This document shows positions 1 to 8,491 of a DNA stretch of 64,000 bases, piece after piece. Every line of letters begins with the position of its first letter. Position 1 is the stretch's first letter. Under the pieces are notes generated by a model. It worked only from the letters and a program-made list of their open reading frames with translations. It did no database searches and was not told the origin of the DNA. The position numbers and the translations under genes were made by a program. The DNA comes from an uncultured Lysobacteraceae bacterium (GTDB lineage Bacteria > Pseudomonadota > Gammaproteobacteria > Xanthomonadales > Xanthomonadaceae): positions 45,169-109,168 of the forward strand of contig CAMLLG010000003.1 of assembly GCA_946480825.1 (NCBI GenBank). The letters run 5' to 3'.

Positions 1-399
1 GGCGCCATCGGCGTGCACGAAGACAAGCTGTATGACGACAGCCTGGAACCGTGGGAACTCACTGGCGGTTACCGCGCGCAGCTGGCCGAAGGCACCGACT
101 TCGTCGCCGAAATCAGCTACATCGGCGTGAATTCCGAAGTGTTCGGCGACGATTACCACAACGATGGCTACCGCGCGGCTGCGGGCGTGCGTTCGGCGAT
201 CGGCGACCACGTCGAGCTCGGCGGCAAGGTCACCTGGACCGACGTCGAAAATATGGACGATGTGGTCGGTGCGAACGTGAACATCCACGTCAAGTTCAAC
301 CAGACCTGGGGCGTGTACGGCCAGTACCACTACAACGAGTACAACTTCCTGGGCGCCGACGTGGACAACTGGCAGATCGGCGTCCGCGCCAGCTTCTGA
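1..399 (+). CDS. Outer-membrane beta-barrel protein, C-terminal part (Ax21-like)
   Basis: The frame is open from base 1, so the gene starts before the window; 132 codons are visible. The visible part alternates polar and hydrophobic residues (EISYIGVNSEV, VELGGKVTWTDVENM, WGVYGQYHYNEYN) and ends in GVRASF. An alternating pattern with a C-terminal Phe is the signature of outer-membrane barrels recognised by the Bam machinery. It resembles the next gene, which also ends GVRASF with a similar NxTWGVxG stretch before it, so the two are probably tandem paralogues of the small Ax21-like barrel family found in Xanthomonadaceae. The family name is inferred from memory. A GC-rich hairpin follows the stop. 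The N-terminus and any signal peptide are outside the window. Confidence 0.75.
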   Translation, partial: GAIGVHEDKLYDDSLEPWELTGGYRAQLAEGTDFVAEISYIGVNSEVFGDDYHNDGYRAAAGVRSAIGDHVELGGKVTWTDVENMDDVVGANVNIHVKFNQTWGVYGQYHYNEYNFLGADVDNWQIGVRASF

Positions 400-474
400 T
401 CCGGAGCCGTCAGGTCAGGATTGTCGGCTCGCGGCCGTCACGCCGGAGCCGGCGGTCCCACCGTTCTGATGTCG

Positions 475-498
475 AAAGCCCGGCTTCGGCCGGGCTTT
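475..498 (+). terminator. Rho-independent-like hairpin after first barrel gene
   Basis: A perfect dyad (arms AAAGCCCGG and CCGGGCTTT around a short centre) lies about 75 bases after the stop at 399. The T run is only three bases. The same sequence recurs after the next gene. Confidence 0.7.
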
Positions 499-656
499 CG
501 CGTTGGCGGCGCGACGATGGGTCGACGCGCACGATGAAACCCCATGAAACCGGGCCCCGGAAGAGCCAAACCGGGCGCGGCTTGGGTACACTGCCCAGCC
601 GCGCCGGGCGCGGACAGGGACATCCACCGATTTCACAGCTCTTTCTGGGGAGATTC

Positions 657-1250
657 ATGAAGAAGCCACTTGCGGCCGCACTCCTGCTGGCCTGCCTGCC
701 TTTCGCGGCCTCGGCCCGCGACAGCCTGGGGAGTTTCACCTATGTCGAGGGCGGCGTTCAGCGCGTCACCGTCGATTTCGGGACCCCCGGCAGTGACAAA
801 CTCGATTTCGACGGGGCCGGCGTTCGCGGCTCGATCGAACTGTCCGACAATTTCTACATCCACGGCGGTTATGCCTGGGCGCGCAACGGCGATCTCGTCG
901 TCGACATCGACGCCCGCCAGATCCAGGCCGGTCTGGGCTATCGCCACAGCATCTTCGACAACGCCGACCTGATCGCCGAAGCCGGCTTCCAGCACACCCA
1001 GCTCGACGCCGACGGCGTCCGCGACAATCTGGACGCGGCCCGTCTCTCGGTGGGTCTGCGCGGCGCGCTGAGCAACAACTTCGAAGGCTGGGTGAAGGCC
1101 AGCTACGTCGACGGCAGCGATTACGACGGCGAATTCAGCGGCACCCTCGGCGCCCAGTTCATCATCAACGAAACCTGGGGCGTGGTCGGCGAAATCGAAG
1201 CCGGCGATCTGACCTCGCAGTACCTGATCGGCGTGCGCGCGAGCTTCTGA
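657..1250 (+). CDS. Ax21-like small outer-membrane beta-barrel protein
   Basis: A 197-residue protein. The first ~20 residues are a typical signal peptide: MKK, a hydrophobic run, then a cleavage site after FAASA. The rest is a predicted small barrel with amphipathic strands such as FYIHGGYAWARNG and FEGWVKASYVDGS, ending in GVRASF with the C-terminal Phe expected of Bam substrates. The ATG at 657 follows a purine-rich GGGGAGA. Size, start and end match the small Ax21-type family of Xanthomonadaceae, whose members are secreted or outer-membrane proteins without a settled biochemical role. It lies in tandem behind a related gene and has its own terminator. The frame stays open far upstream, but that extension is Arg-rich and not protein-like, so the signal-peptide start is preferred. 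Confidence 0.85.
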   Translation: MKKPLAAALLLACLPFAASARDSLGSFTYVEGGVQRVTVDFGTPGSDKLDFDGAGVRGSIELSDNFYIHGGYAWARNGDLVVDIDARQIQAGLGYRHSIFDNADLIAEAGFQHTQLDADGVRDNLDAARLSVGLRGALSNNFEGWVKASYVDGSDYDGEFSGTLGAQFIINETWGVVGEIEAGDLTSQYLIGVRASF

Positions 1251-1282
1251 CCGCGCTTCGCCGAGGCATTCTCGAAAAACGG

Positions 1283-1308
1283 AAAGCCCGGCTTCGGCCG
1301 GGCTTTTT
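1283..1308 (+). terminator. Bidirectional terminator between barrel gene and gpsA
   Basis: A perfect dyad with the same arms as the hairpin at 475-498, followed by five T on the plus strand and preceded by AAA. It sits between two convergent genes (stops at 1250 and 1336), so it can serve both strands. Confidence 0.85.
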
Positions 1309-1335
1309 CGTGGGCGCGCGACATTGGGCGCGGCC

Positions 1336-2400
1336 TCAATCGCCGAACAAGCCCTGCGGATATTCCGGCTTCTGCTCGCGCGCCATCAGCCGCCTGAGGC
1401 CGTCCACGGGCGTGATGTCGCCCTTGAGGACATCGCGCACGGTGCTGGAGATCGGCAGTTCGATGCCGTGGCGCGCCGCCTGACGCATCACTTCCTCGGC
1501 GGTCTGGATCGATTCCACCACCTGGCCGATCTCGCGCACCGCGTCGTCGATCGACTGTCCGCGGCCGAGCGCGAGGCCCAGACGGCGGTTGCGCGACAGA
1601 TCGCCGGTGCAGGTGAGCACGAGGTCGCCGAGGCCCGCGAGGCCCATCAGGGTCTCGGCCTTGCCACCGATGGCGACGTTGAGGCGCAGCATCTCGTTGA
1701 GGCCGCGGGTGATGAGGCCGGCGCGGGCGTTGAGACCCAGCGCCATGCCGTCGGCGACGCCGGTGGCGACCGCGAGCACGTTCTTCATCGCGCCGCCGAG
1801 CTCAGCGCCGAGCATGTCCTCGCCCGTGTAGGCGCGGAACGCAGGGCCGTGCAGGGCATCGGCGACCTGCTGGGCGAAATCGGCGCTGCCGGGATGCGCG
1901 CCGTCGGCATGCACGGTGAGCGCGGTCGGCAGCCCGGCGGCGACTTCCTTCGCGAACGACGGACCCGTGACGACCGCCAGCGGAACGTCGTCGGGCAGGA
2001 TGCCGCCCGCGACTTCATGCAGGAAACGGCCGGAGCCCGGCTCGAATCCCTTGGTCGCCCAGGACACGCCGGCGTGGGCGGGCCGCAACGGCGCGAGCGC
2101 GTGCAGGGTTTCGGCGAAGGCGTGCGAAGGCACCACCATCAGCACCAGATCGCAACCGTCGAGCGCGGCGGCGAGATCGGTGGTGGCGCGCAGGGTGTCG
2201 GGCAGCGGAATCCCCGGCAGATAGCGGGGATTCTCGTGGCGGGCGTCGATCGCCGCGACGGTCGCGGCGTCGCGCCCCCACAGCACCGTGGCATGGCCGT
2301 GGCGGGCGATCAGCGCCGCCAGGGCCGTGCCCCAGGAGCCGGCGCCGAGGACGGCGACGGCGGGTTTCGCGGTCTCGCGATCGGAAGGATCGGACGACAT
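1336..2400 (-). CDS. gpsA: Glycerol-3-phosphate dehydrogenase [NAD(P)+]
   Basis: Cytosolic enzyme that reduces dihydroxyacetone phosphate to sn-glycerol 3-phosphate, the backbone for phospholipid synthesis. From the ATG at 2400 the product is 354 residues, close to the family length. An N-terminal Rossmann fold carries GAGSWGTAL. Conserved family stretches follow: [15 protein letters not shown], the [17 protein letters not shown] helix with the catalytic Lys, then GLGDLVLTC and SRNRRLG in the C-terminal helical domain. An in-frame ATG 63 bases upstream would add a Pro-rich tail and was not chosen. The gene starts 22 bases after the secB stop and is almost certainly cotranscribed with it, as in many proteobacteria. 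Confidence 0.96.
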   Translation of the reverse strand: MSSDPSDRETAKPAVAVLGAGSWGTALAALIARHGHATVLWGRDAATVAAIDARHENPRYLPGIPLPDTLRATTDLAAALDGCDLVLMVVPSHAFAETLHALAPLRPAHAGVSWATKGFEPGSGRFLHEVAGGILPDDVPLAVVTGPSFAKEVAAGLPTALTVHADGAHPGSADFAQQVADALHGPAFRAYTGEDMLGAELGGAMKNVLAVATGVADGMALGLNARAGLITRGLNEMLRLNVAIGGKAETLMGLAGLGDLVLTCTGDLSRNRRLGLALGRGQSIDDAVREIGQVVESIQTAEEVMRQAARHGIELPISSTVRDVLKGDITPVDGLRRLMAREQKPEYPQGLFGD

Positions 2401-2422
2401 GCGCGGGATCGGGGTCGCGCCG

Positions 2423-2926
2423 TCAGGCGTTGCCGGCGGTCTCGGCACCGGCCAGGCCGGCACCCTGCTGGGCGCGCTGGCGCAGACCTTCGGCGTAGAG
2501 GCCTTCGAAGTTGATCGGCTGCAGCAGGAACGGCGGGAAGCCGCCGGCCGTGATCAGGTCGCTGACCGTCTGGCGGGCATACGGGTACAGGATGGTCGGG
2601 CAATGCACGCCGAGCATCGCGTCGAGGGTCTGGTCGTCGAAACCGGCGAGACCGAACAGGCCGGCCTGGCGCACTTCGACCAGATAGACGGTCTTGTCGA
2701 CCAGCTTGCAGGTCAGGGTGACGCCGAGTTCGACTTCGAACAGATCGTCGGCGACGCGCTGGACGCGCTGGTTCAGATTCATTTCCAGCGACGGCTGGCC
2801 CTGCTCGCTGAACACCTGCGGCGCGCCGGGGGCCTCGAACGAAACATCCTTGATGTAGATCTTCTCGACCGAGAAGGTCGGGCCGTTGGCTTCGGCGGCG
2901 GCGCCGTTGGCGACGGGTTCGGACAT
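2423..2926 (-). CDS. secB: Protein-export chaperone SecB
   Basis: 167 residues. SecB is a tetrameric cytosolic chaperone that keeps preproteins unfolded and hands them to SecA. The sequence shows the family core: [19 protein letters not shown] near the N-terminus, a central region with [12 protein letters not shown], then [10 protein letters not shown] and the diagnostic [16 protein letters not shown] before the Pro/Phe-rich [11 protein letters not shown]. The C-terminal tail is Gln/Ala-rich. It sits between a rhodanese gene and gpsA. In E. coli and relatives grxC lies between the rhodanese gene and secB; here the 188-base gap holds no glutaredoxin gene. Confidence 0.97.
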   Translation of the reverse strand: MSEPVANGAAAEANGPTFSVEKIYIKDVSFEAPGAPQVFSEQGQPSLEMNLNQRVQRVADDLFEVELGVTLTCKLVDKTVYLVEVRQAGLFGLAGFDDQTLDAMLGVHCPTILYPYARQTVSDLITAGGFPPFLLQPINFEGLYAEGLRQRAQQGAGLAGAETAGNA

Positions 2927-3114
2927 GGCAGGGCTCCTGGAAAGAGAAAGCGGAAAAGAGGTCGATTATGGCATGCGGGCCCGGACAGGTCCGGTGCCGG
3001 GAAGGCGGATCGCGAACGCGGATGCCGGTAGTCGCGGGTCACCACGATCTGGTGCCTGCCGTCGCGTTTGCAATGCCCGGCCGACGGCACGGCGACGGAA
3101 GGATGGACCGGGCC

Positions 3115-3552
3115 TCAGCCCTTGCCCTTGACCAGCGGCAATTCCGCCTGCTGCCACGCGGCGATGCCGCCGTCGAGGACATGGACACGCTCGAAGCCGG
3201 CCTTCTTGAGGCGCTTGGCGGCACCGGCGACGGTCATGCCGCTCTGGCAGACCAGCACGATGGGCAGCGCCTTGGCCGGCGCCAGTTGCTTGCTTTCGGG
3301 GTCGAACTGGCTCATCAGCACGTTCTTCGACCCGGCGATGTGGCCTTTCTGGAAATCGGCGTAGGGACGCAGATCGACCACCAGGGCGTTTTCCTGATTG
3401 ATCAGCGCGGTGACCTGGGCGGGGACCAGGGATTTGTAGCCCCGGAGCAGGCGGGAGACCTCGTTGCCGATGATGGCGATGGTCAGACCGACCAGAGCGA
3501 TGCTGTAGACCGGTTGGCGGCCGGCGAAGGCCCACAGTTCTTCGAAATTCAC
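3115..3552 (-). CDS. Membrane-anchored rhodanese-like sulfurtransferase (YibN type)
   Basis: 145 residues. One N-terminal membrane helix (about residues 15-32, YSIALVGLTIAIIG) is followed by a single rhodanese domain. The domain shows VVDLRPYADFQKGHIAGSKNV and the active-site loop VCQSGMT, with the presumed catalytic Cys at residue 102, then HVLDGGIAAW. Rhodaneses carry a persulfide on this Cys and move sulfur or sense thiols; the YibN substrate is not firmly established. Position upstream of secB-gpsA is the conserved arrangement. The gene is followed by 188 bases without a recognisable coding sequence before secB. Confidence 0.9.
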   Translation of the reverse strand: MNFEELWAFAGRQPVYSIALVGLTIAIIGNEVSRLLRGYKSLVPAQVTALINQENALVVDLRPYADFQKGHIAGSKNVLMSQFDPESKQLAPAKALPIVLVCQSGMTVAGAAKRLKKAGFERVHVLDGGIAAWQQAELPLVKGKG

Positions 3553-3695
3553 GGGAAGCGGATCCGGCAGGCGCGGGAGGGCCGCGCGGGGGGCGGAATT
3601 GTCGCCTGCGGCGGCCCGGCTGGCAAAACCCCGGCGGCGACCGGATCAGATCGGGTCCGCTCCAGGCCGATCGGGTCCGGCCCCGCGGCGGAGCG

Positions 3696-4163
3696 TCACT
3701 GCCCCTGCCAGAGATCCGGCAGACCGGAGATCCACCAGTTCCGGGTCTCGGCGTCGTAGCGCCAGACCTCGGTGAAGCGGAGCTTGCGCTGGGCGAGGGT
3801 GTTGCGGTTCACGACCTCGATCTGGATTTCCCGCAGCATGGTGCCGTCGGGGCCGGGCATGCTGGCCAGATCGCGATAACCGGTGACCTGGATCTGCTCG
3901 AAGCGCGAGAAATCCGCATCGGTCATCGGCTTTTCCAGGCGGGTCTTCGGGTCGACCATGCTCCAGGCGCCCTCGAAATCGCCCCAACGGATGGCGGCGG
4001 AGTAGGCGTACTGGTTCTTGTCCAGAGCGACGCCTTTCTTCTTTCCGGCGAAGGCGGTGCTGGCGATGGAGAGCAGCAGCAGCGCCAACAGGCAGCGGGC
4101 GAGTCGGGGAAAGAATCGGGGAGCGAGCCGAGAAACAGGTGCGGACGCGGCGAGAGTGGACAT
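3696..4163 (-). CDS. Secreted hypothetical protein
   Basis: 155 residues. A long N-terminal signal sequence has several Arg before the hydrophobic run LLALLLLSIASTAFA, with likely cleavage after TAFA. The mature part begins GKKKGVALDKNQYAYSAAIRWGDFEGAWSMVDP and contains paired charged strands with several Trp (EVWRYDAETRNWWISGLPDLW). The shape recalls small secreted proteins with an NTF2-like or cystatin-like fold, but this is only a guess. I do not recognise a named family. It lies 32 bases after the next minus-strand gene and may be cotranscribed with it. A periplasmic location is likely. Confidence 0.7.
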   Translation of the reverse strand: MSTLAASAPVSRLAPRFFPRLARCLLALLLLSIASTAFAGKKKGVALDKNQYAYSAAIRWGDFEGAWSMVDPKTRLEKPMTDADFSRFEQIQVTGYRDLASMPGPDGTMLREIQIEVVNRNTLAQRKLRFTEVWRYDAETRNWWISGLPDLWQGQ

Positions 4164-4198
4164 CGGGATCCAGACAGGCGGGGACGACAGCCGGCATC

Positions 4199-4666
4199 CT
4201 ACCCCTTGAGGATCGCGACGTAACGCGACCGGCTGTGCGCGGCGATACCGCCTTCAGCCAGCGGCACGGTTGCGGCGACGGCCAGCTCGGCACGCCCGCG
4301 TCCGCGCAGTGTGTCGAGGAAGTTTCCCCAGGACTCCCCTTCGACCATCTCCGCCACCGCGATGAGCTCGGTGTAGACCGGCGTGCGGTAGCGCACCTCG
4401 GTGTCGGCGACGTAGACCTCGGCCTGCAATCCGGCCTCGGCCAGACGCAGTGCGATCAGCCCCCAGCCGGCGAGAGTCATCAGCGAGGTCAGGCTGCCGC
4501 CGAAGGCGCAGCCCTTGTCGTTGACGTTGGCCGCGAGCGGCGCATGCAGGTGCAGGCGATCGTCGTCGGCATCGCCCACGCGCAGGCCCATCGCCGCCAC
4601 CGGCGGCATGGCGAGCAGTTTGGTTTCGAGCGCGCGCAGATGCGCGGAACGCGGCGTGTCGGTCAT
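4199..4666 (-). CDS. Putative thioesterase, YiiD C-terminal-like hotdog domain
   Basis: 155 residues from the ATG at 4666. The pattern LHLHAPLAANVNDKGCAFGGSLTSLMTLAGWGL, followed by VADTEVRYRTPVYTELIAVAEM, matches the YiiD_C/hotdog-fold thioesterase family, in which the Asn-x-x-GxAFGGS segment and its helix form the active site. The thioester substrate is unknown. The protein is a single domain, without the acetyltransferase half present in E. coli YiiD. It is transcribed away from hemD with 71 bases between the two starts, so the promoters must share that short gap. The frame extends further upstream but the extension is Arg/Ala-rich shadow coding. Confidence 0.75.
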   Translation of the reverse strand: MTDTPRSAHLRALETKLLAMPPVAAMGLRVGDADDDRLHLHAPLAANVNDKGCAFGGSLTSLMTLAGWGLIALRLAEAGLQAEVYVADTEVRYRTPVYTELIAVAEMVEGESWGNFLDTLRGRGRAELAVAATVPLAEGGIAAHSRSRYVAILKG

Positions 4667-4737
4667 GGATGAGGCGGCGGAAGGCTGGCGGGAAACGCCG
4701 GCTTGCGGGGGCCGGCACGAATGGCGAAGCTGGGCGG

Positions 4738-5547
4738 ATGACCCCGCCACGCCGCTCGCGAGCATACGACACGCCGTCGCCATCCACGCCGTCGCGGTCC
4801 GCGGCGGCATGGGTGGTGTCGCTGCGTCCCGTGGGCGATCACGCCGCGATGCGCCGCGCCGCGGCCGCGCACGGCCTGCGCGTGGTGGCGCTGTCGCCGT
4901 GGCGGATCGCGGTGCGCGCCGACCCGGCGACACGGCTGGCACTGCGCGATGCGCTGTCGGCGGACATCGTGATCGCCACCAGCCCTGCGGCGGTGCGTGC
5001 GGCGGCGACGCTGTCGCCGTTGCGCGCGAAACGCGGACAACGGTTCTGCGCGGTCGGCGGCGCCACCGCCGCCGCGCTGCGCCGCGCCGGCATCGCCGAC
5101 GCGGCATCGCCCGAGCGCATGGACAGCGAAGGCCTGCTGGCGTTGCCGCTGTTGCAGGCGGTAGGCGGCCGACGCATCGGCCTGCTCACCGCGCCCGGAG
5201 GCCGCGACCGCATTGGGCCCACGCTGCGCGATCGCGGCGCGCAGGTGCAGCGCGCGGACGTATACGCGCGCGAGCCGGTCGTGCTGTCGGCGGCGACGCT
5301 GGCGCGGCTGCGCGCGTTCGAAGGGCCGCTGTTGCTGCCGTTGAGCAGCGGCGAGGCCCTGCAGACCGTGCTGGCGGCCGCGCCCGCGGACATCGCCACG
5401 CGCCTGCGCGGCGCATGCGTACTGGCCGCGAGCGCGCGTCTCGCCGCGCTCGCGCGCGATGTCGGGTGTGTCGACGTGCGCATCGCCGCGGGACCGAGAC
5501 CGACGCAACTGCTCGCCGGCGCGGACGAGGCCGCGCGATCCCGTTAA
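4738..5547 (+). CDS. hemD: Uroporphyrinogen-III synthase
   Basis: 269 residues from the ATG at 4738. HemD closes hydroxymethylbilane to uroporphyrinogen III in the tetrapyrrole pathway. The family is very divergent; recognisable parts are WVVSLRPVGDHAAM at the start, VIATSPAAVRA and AVGGATAAALRRAG in domain one, LLTAPGGRDRIGPTLRDRGAQVQRADVYAREPV (the interdomain strand) and LPLSSGEALQTVL near the end. The following genes are HemX- and HemY-like, the usual hemDXY order. The next start at 5591 is 43 bases downstream, suggesting one transcript. The sequence is very rich in Ala and Arg. Earlier in-frame starts would add an unlikely Arg/Gly-rich leader. Confidence 0.85.
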   Translation: MTPPRRSRAYDTPSPSTPSRSAAAWVVSLRPVGDHAAMRRAAAAHGLRVVALSPWRIAVRADPATRLALRDALSADIVIATSPAAVRAAATLSPLRAKRGQRFCAVGGATAAALRRAGIADAASPERMDSEGLLALPLLQAVGGRRIGLLTAPGGRDRIGPTLRDRGAQVQRADVYAREPVVLSAATLARLRAFEGPLLLPLSSGEALQTVLAAAPADIATRLRGACVLAASARLAALARDVGCVDVRIAAGPRPTQLLAGADEAARSR

Positions 5548-5590
5548 CATGCCACGGACATCCATCCGGATGCGGCCGGCCAGCCCCCAC

Positions 5591-6625
5591 ATGACCGAAA
5601 GCACCGCCCCTTCTCCGGCCATGCCCACGAGCGACGCGGCACCGCCCGCGACCGCGACGCAGGCGGCCTCCCCACCCGCACAACCCGCACGCCGCAACGG
5701 CTGGGCGTGGTCGGCGCTGCTGCTGGCGCTGGCCGGCGGCGGCGCATGGCTGTGGTACAGCGACCATCAGCGCGCCGAGCGCGAACGCGCCGCGGAGATC
5801 GAAGCGGCGCAGCGCATCGAAGCGCTGACGTCGCGGATCGAAGGGCTGCGCCGCGATGTCCGCGGACACGGGCAGCGGCTGCAACAGGCCGACGCCACCA
5901 ACCGCGTGCTGCGCGACGAACTGCTGGGCATGGGCCAGCGCTCCGCGCTGCTGGAAGACCAGGTCAGGAAGCTCGCCGACGCCAATCGCGACGGCGCGGT
6001 GGCGCTGCGTCTGGACGAAGCCGAACTGCTGCTGACCCTCGGCGAACAGCGGTTGCGGCTGGCCGCGGATCTCGACGGCGCCCGTCGCGCCTACGCGCTG
6101 GCCGCGGGCGTGCTCGACGGCATCGACAGCCCGCGCACACTGAATCTGCGCCAGGCACTGGCGCAGGAACGCGCGGCGCTGGCAGCGCTGAAGGACGACC
6201 CGCGCCGGGCCGCACTGCAGCGGATCGATGCGCTCGCGACCGCGCTGCCGACCGCGAGCGCGCCGCCGCGGCCAAAGGCTTCCGCCGCCGACGCACCATG
6301 GTGGGATCGCGTGCTGTCGCGACTGGTCAGCGTGCGCCGCAGCGACGCACCGCCCGCGCTGTCCAGCCAGGACCGCGAAGCCGGCGAGATCGCGCTGCAA
6401 CTGGAACTGGCCCTGGCGCGCAGCGCGATCGAACGCCGCGACACCGCGGCGATGCGCGCCGCGCTGCTGCGCGCCGACGGCTGGGTGCTGCGGCTGTGGC
6501 CCGCGTCGCCGCAGCGTCAGGCGATGCGCCGGGATCTGCACGCACTGCGCGACATCCCGCTGGCGCTCGACATTCCCACGCTCGGCAGCACGCTCGCGCT
6601 GCTGCGCGCGGAGCGCGGCGGTTGA
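5591..6625 (+). CDS. hemX: HemX-like uroporphyrinogen-III C-methyltransferase family protein
   Basis: 344 residues. A Pro/Ala-rich cytoplasmic tail is followed by one membrane helix (about 38-56, WSALLLALAGGGAWLW), a coiled coil (about 60-130, many Arg/Glu/Leu heptads) and an alpha-helical periplasmic domain with LDEAELLLTLGEQRLRLAADLDGARRAY, characteristic of HemX. Despite the family name HemX has no proven methyltransferase activity; it probably organises haem-pathway enzymes at the membrane. It lies between hemD and a hemY-like gene. An alternative ATG at 5549 would add 14 residues; 5591 is preferred because the residues upstream of it do not look conserved. Confidence 0.85.
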   Translation: MTESTAPSPAMPTSDAAPPATATQAASPPAQPARRNGWAWSALLLALAGGGAWLWYSDHQRAERERAAEIEAAQRIEALTSRIEGLRRDVRGHGQRLQQADATNRVLRDELLGMGQRSALLEDQVRKLADANRDGAVALRLDEAELLLTLGEQRLRLAADLDGARRAYALAAGVLDGIDSPRTLNLRQALAQERAALAALKDDPRRAALQRIDALATALPTASAPPRPKASAADAPWWDRVLSRLVSVRRSDAPPALSSQDREAGEIALQLELALARSAIERRDTAAMRAALLRADGWVLRLWPASPQRQAMRRDLHALRDIPLALDIPTLGSTLALLRAERGG

Positions 6626-6638
6626 ACGCGGACGGCGC

Positions 6639-7241
6639 ATGAATCTCTTCCGCAACCTCCTGTTCTGGATCCTGCTGGCGCTGGCCGGCGCGCTCCTCGC
6701 GCAGTTGCTGCTCCAGGACCCGGGCTTCGTGCTGGTGCGCTATCTCGGCACCACGATCGAGGCGACCCTGGTCGGCGCCGGGTTGCTGTTCTGCCTCGGC
6801 CTGTTCGCGCTGTGGCTGTTGTGGAAACTGCTGGGCTGGCCGTTCCGTCTGTGGCGGTTGCGGCGCGAGCGCGCCGCGCGCACGCGGCTCGCGGAAGGTC
6901 TGGACGCGTTGCATCACGGGCGTTATGCGGAAGCGGAAGCGCTGTTGGCGCAGGCGGCGCTGGACCCGCATTTCGAAGCGCCGGCACGAGTCGCCGCCGC
7001 GCGCGCCGCCGCTGCGCGCGGCGATGCGGCCGCCAGCGCCGCGCATCTCGACGCGCTGGCCGCGACCCATCCGGTGGCGCGCGCGATCGCGGCCGCGGAG
7101 ATCGCGCTGGGCGAGGGTCGCGCGGACGACGCACTGGTCGCGCTGGAGACCGTGGCCGACACCGCGCGGTCGCCGCGCGCCGCCGCGCTGCGTGCGGACG
7201 CACGGGCGGCGCAGGCCATGCGGACGCCGGCCGCCGGCTGA
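6639..7241 (+). CDS. hemY: HemY-like protein, short form (N-terminal domain)
   Basis: 200 residues, starting 13 bases after hemX. Two membrane helices (about 5-25 and 43-66) separated by LLLQDPGFVLVRYLGTTIEATLVGAGLL match the HemY N-terminal domain. TPR-like helices follow (LHHGRYAEAEALLAQAALDPHFEAPARVAAARAA, then DDALVALETVAD). Typical HemY proteins are about 400 residues with many more TPR units, so this is roughly half length. The stop at 7239 is in clean Ala-rich sequence and I see no continuation in another frame before the next start at 7298. Either this lineage has a short HemY or the 3' half was lost. HemY is an inner-membrane protein of the haem pathway with uncertain activity. Confidence 0.75.
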   Translation: MNLFRNLLFWILLALAGALLAQLLLQDPGFVLVRYLGTTIEATLVGAGLLFCLGLFALWLLWKLLGWPFRLWRLRRERAARTRLAEGLDALHHGRYAEAEALLAQAALDPHFEAPARVAAARAAAARGDAAASAAHLDALAATHPVARAIAAAEIALGEGRADDALVALETVADTARSPRAAALRADARAAQAMRTPAAG

Positions 7242-7297
7242 ACGCAGCGGAATCCGCCCTCGGCTATCCTGCCCCCAATGCGCCCCTTTCCGTCCCG

Positions 7298-8416
7298 ATG
7301 ACTCGCCCCACCCACGCCGCCCCCCGCATCGAGCTCGACGACCGCGACAGCGGGCTCGCGCGTCTGCACGGCGAATGGACCCTGCATCACGCGCTGGCGA
7401 TCGGCGATGCGCTGCGCGGCGTGCCCGAACAGGTGCGCCGGCTCGACGCCAGCGCGGTCGCGCGGCTGGATTCGCTGGGCGTGCTGCAACTGCTCCGGCA
7501 CGCCACCCGCCGCGGCCTCGGCGAAGACGCCCTGGATTTCCGCGACGATCACCGCGCGCTGGTGCAGGTGATCGAGGACGTGAAGGACGGGCGGCCGAAG
7601 ACCAAACGGCCCTACGGTTTCGTGGCCGCGCTGGAACGCCTGGGCCATGCGGTGCACGACAACGCCCGCGAAGTGGTGGCGCTGGTGAGTTTCCTCGGCG
7701 AGACGCTGGCGAAATTCGCGCGCACCGTCACCCAGCCGCGACGCCTGCGCCTGACCGCCACCGTCTTCCACATGGAACAGGTCGGGCTCGACGCGGTGCC
7801 GCTGGTGGCGCTGCTGTCGTTCCTGGTCGGCGCGGTCATCGCTTTTCTGGGCGCGAACATCCTCGCCGACTTCGGCGCCGCGATCTACGTGGTCGAACTG
7901 GTCAGCATTTCGTTCCTGCGGGAGTTCGCGGTGCTGTTGACCGCGATCATCCTCGCCGGCCGCACCGCCAGCGCGTTCACCGCGCAGATCGGCTCGATGA
8001 AGAGCCGCGAGGAAATCGACGCGATCCGCACCCTCGGCCTCGACCCGGTCGATCTTCTGGTGATCCCGCGGCTGCTCGCGCTGATGACCATGCTGCCGCT
8101 GCTGACCTTCATCGCGATGCTCGCCGGCATGCTCGGCGGCATGTTCGTCGGCCAGACCAGCCTCGACATCCCGGTGCAGGCCTATTACGGCCGCATGCAG
8201 GAAACGATGGAGCTGCGGCATTTCCTGGTGGGCATGTCGAAGGCGCCGATCTTCGCGATGGTGATCGGCCTGATCGGTTGCCTCGAAGGCCTGCAGGTGA
8301 GCGGCACCGCGCAGTCGGTGGGCGAGCGCACCACCTCCAGCGTCGTCCAGACGATTTCGCTGGTGATCGTGCTCGACGCGTTCGCGGCGATCTGGTTCAT
8401 GCACATGGGGTGGTAA
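7298..8416 (+). CDS. mlaE: STAS-MlaE fusion, MCE lipid-transport ABC permease
   Basis: 372 residues. Residues ~1-90 form a STAS-like domain (LDASAVARLDSLGVLQLL), the role played by separate MlaB in E. coli. After a linker comes the MlaE permease: an interfacial helix region with FHMEQVGLDAVPLVALLSFLVGAVIAFLGANIL, then LREFAVLLTAIILAGRTASAFTAQIGSMKSREEIDAIRTLGLDP, the conserved cytoplasmic coupling segment, and further membrane helices to the end. MlaE pairs with MlaF ATPase and hexameric MlaD to move phospholipids between the inner and outer membranes. The order here (permease, ATPase, MCE protein, lipoprotein) differs from E. coli mlaFEDCB. An A+T-rich gene is lodged between this permease and mlaF. 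Confidence 0.92.
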   Translation: MTRPTHAAPRIELDDRDSGLARLHGEWTLHHALAIGDALRGVPEQVRRLDASAVARLDSLGVLQLLRHATRRGLGEDALDFRDDHRALVQVIEDVKDGRPKTKRPYGFVAALERLGHAVHDNAREVVALVSFLGETLAKFARTVTQPRRLRLTATVFHMEQVGLDAVPLVALLSFLVGAVIAFLGANILADFGAAIYVVELVSISFLREFAVLLTAIILAGRTASAFTAQIGSMKSREEIDAIRTLGLDPVDLLVIPRLLALMTMLPLLTFIAMLAGMLGGMFVGQTSLDIPVQAYYGRMQETMELRHFLVGMSKAPIFAMVIGLIGCLEGLQVSGTAQSVGERTTSSVVQTISLVIVLDAFAAIWFMHMGW

Positions 8417-8491
8417 ATGAGACAAACACCTCAAGACGGCAACCATAAAAATCAACAAAGCGAAGCCACGAACGAATGAAGCGAGGCGCTC

